From: Anoxybacteroides tepidamans
GTDB lineage: Bacteria; Bacillota; Bacilli; Bacillales; Anoxybacillaceae
Direction: 5' to 3'
Length of the DNA stretch: 53,792 bases
NCBI RefSeq assembly: GCF_014201465.1
Contig: NZ_JACHEP010000021.1
Location: forward strand, 1-53,792
Each line of letters starts with the position of its first letter. Positions within the stretch are counted from its first letter, which is position 1. The notes beneath the pieces are model-generated. The model worked only from the letters and a program-made list of their open reading frames with translations. It did no database searches and had not been told where the DNA came from. Both the position numbers and the translations under genes were made by a program. Below are positions 53,677-53,792 of this stretch, piece by piece.

Positions 53677-53792
53677 ATTACCATTCATTTTCTTATTTAC
53701 TGTAGTTGAGCAATTTCGATAACAATAATTACCATTTAAAAAGAGACAAACAGGGCACCCCTTAGGCGACATGGAGCTGTTTTTTCACAACA

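Noticed and set aside
53629-53772. A 47-codon minus-strand frame at the right edge, cysteine-rich at its start
   Set aside because: No Shine-Dalgarno sequence, and it runs through the terminator and into the AAGCG repeats.

Overview
The window comes from a thermophile-like member of the Bacillaceae, close to Anoxybacillus, Parageobacillus or Geobacillus. This is judged from gene order, from EF-Tu, S7, RpoB and RpoC sequences that look like that group, and from spore genes (gerD, cwlD, pdaB, kbaA, sigH). It is the conserved ribosomal superoperon near the origin, read almost entirely on the minus strand. The nearest named species is inferred from remembered sequences, not from a search.

Layout from right to left, in the direction of transcription: a broken radA and yacL-ispD-ispF-gltX; a T-box leader with cysE-cysS-mrnC-rlmB-rae1; sigH; rpmGB-secE-nusG; rplK-rplA-(L10 leader)-rplJ-rplL; rsmC-like ybxB; rpoB-rpoC; the str group (rplGB-rpsL-rpsG-fusA-tuf); the S10-spc-alpha run from rpsJ to rplQ, including secY, adk, map, infA and rpoA; the ECF transporter module ecfA1-ecfA2-ecfT with truA; rplM-rpsI behind an L13-type leader; then ybaK, cwlD, salA and kbaA. 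Only gerD and pdaB in this part read on the plus strand. The left edge holds the promoters and the first bases of a 16S rRNA gene on the minus strand. Together these genes supply ribosomes, RNA polymerase, translation factors, cysteine and glutamyl-tRNA supply, isoprenoid precursors and spore formation.

Three things depart from the normal map. First, rpoA (10432-11376) is full length in frame but carries two in-frame TAA codons, at codons 32 and 46. These are either base errors or a remarkable lesion in an essential gene. Second, a family of non-coding mobile elements is present in three copies (1801-2014, 38359-38606 reversed, 47039-47147). The copies share inverted ends, nested long palindromes, and 9-bp target duplications (perfect around two copies). 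Third, radA is cut exactly at the KNRFG motif, the usual neighbour disA is absent, and the sequence beyond is an AT-rich accessory segment. That segment has a NYN-type ribonuclease gene and arrays of short repeats with a 26-27 bp spacing. It runs off the right edge and is probably one end of an inserted element.

Starts were chosen by Shine-Dalgarno position and by agreement with the families. Promoters and terminators were read by eye.
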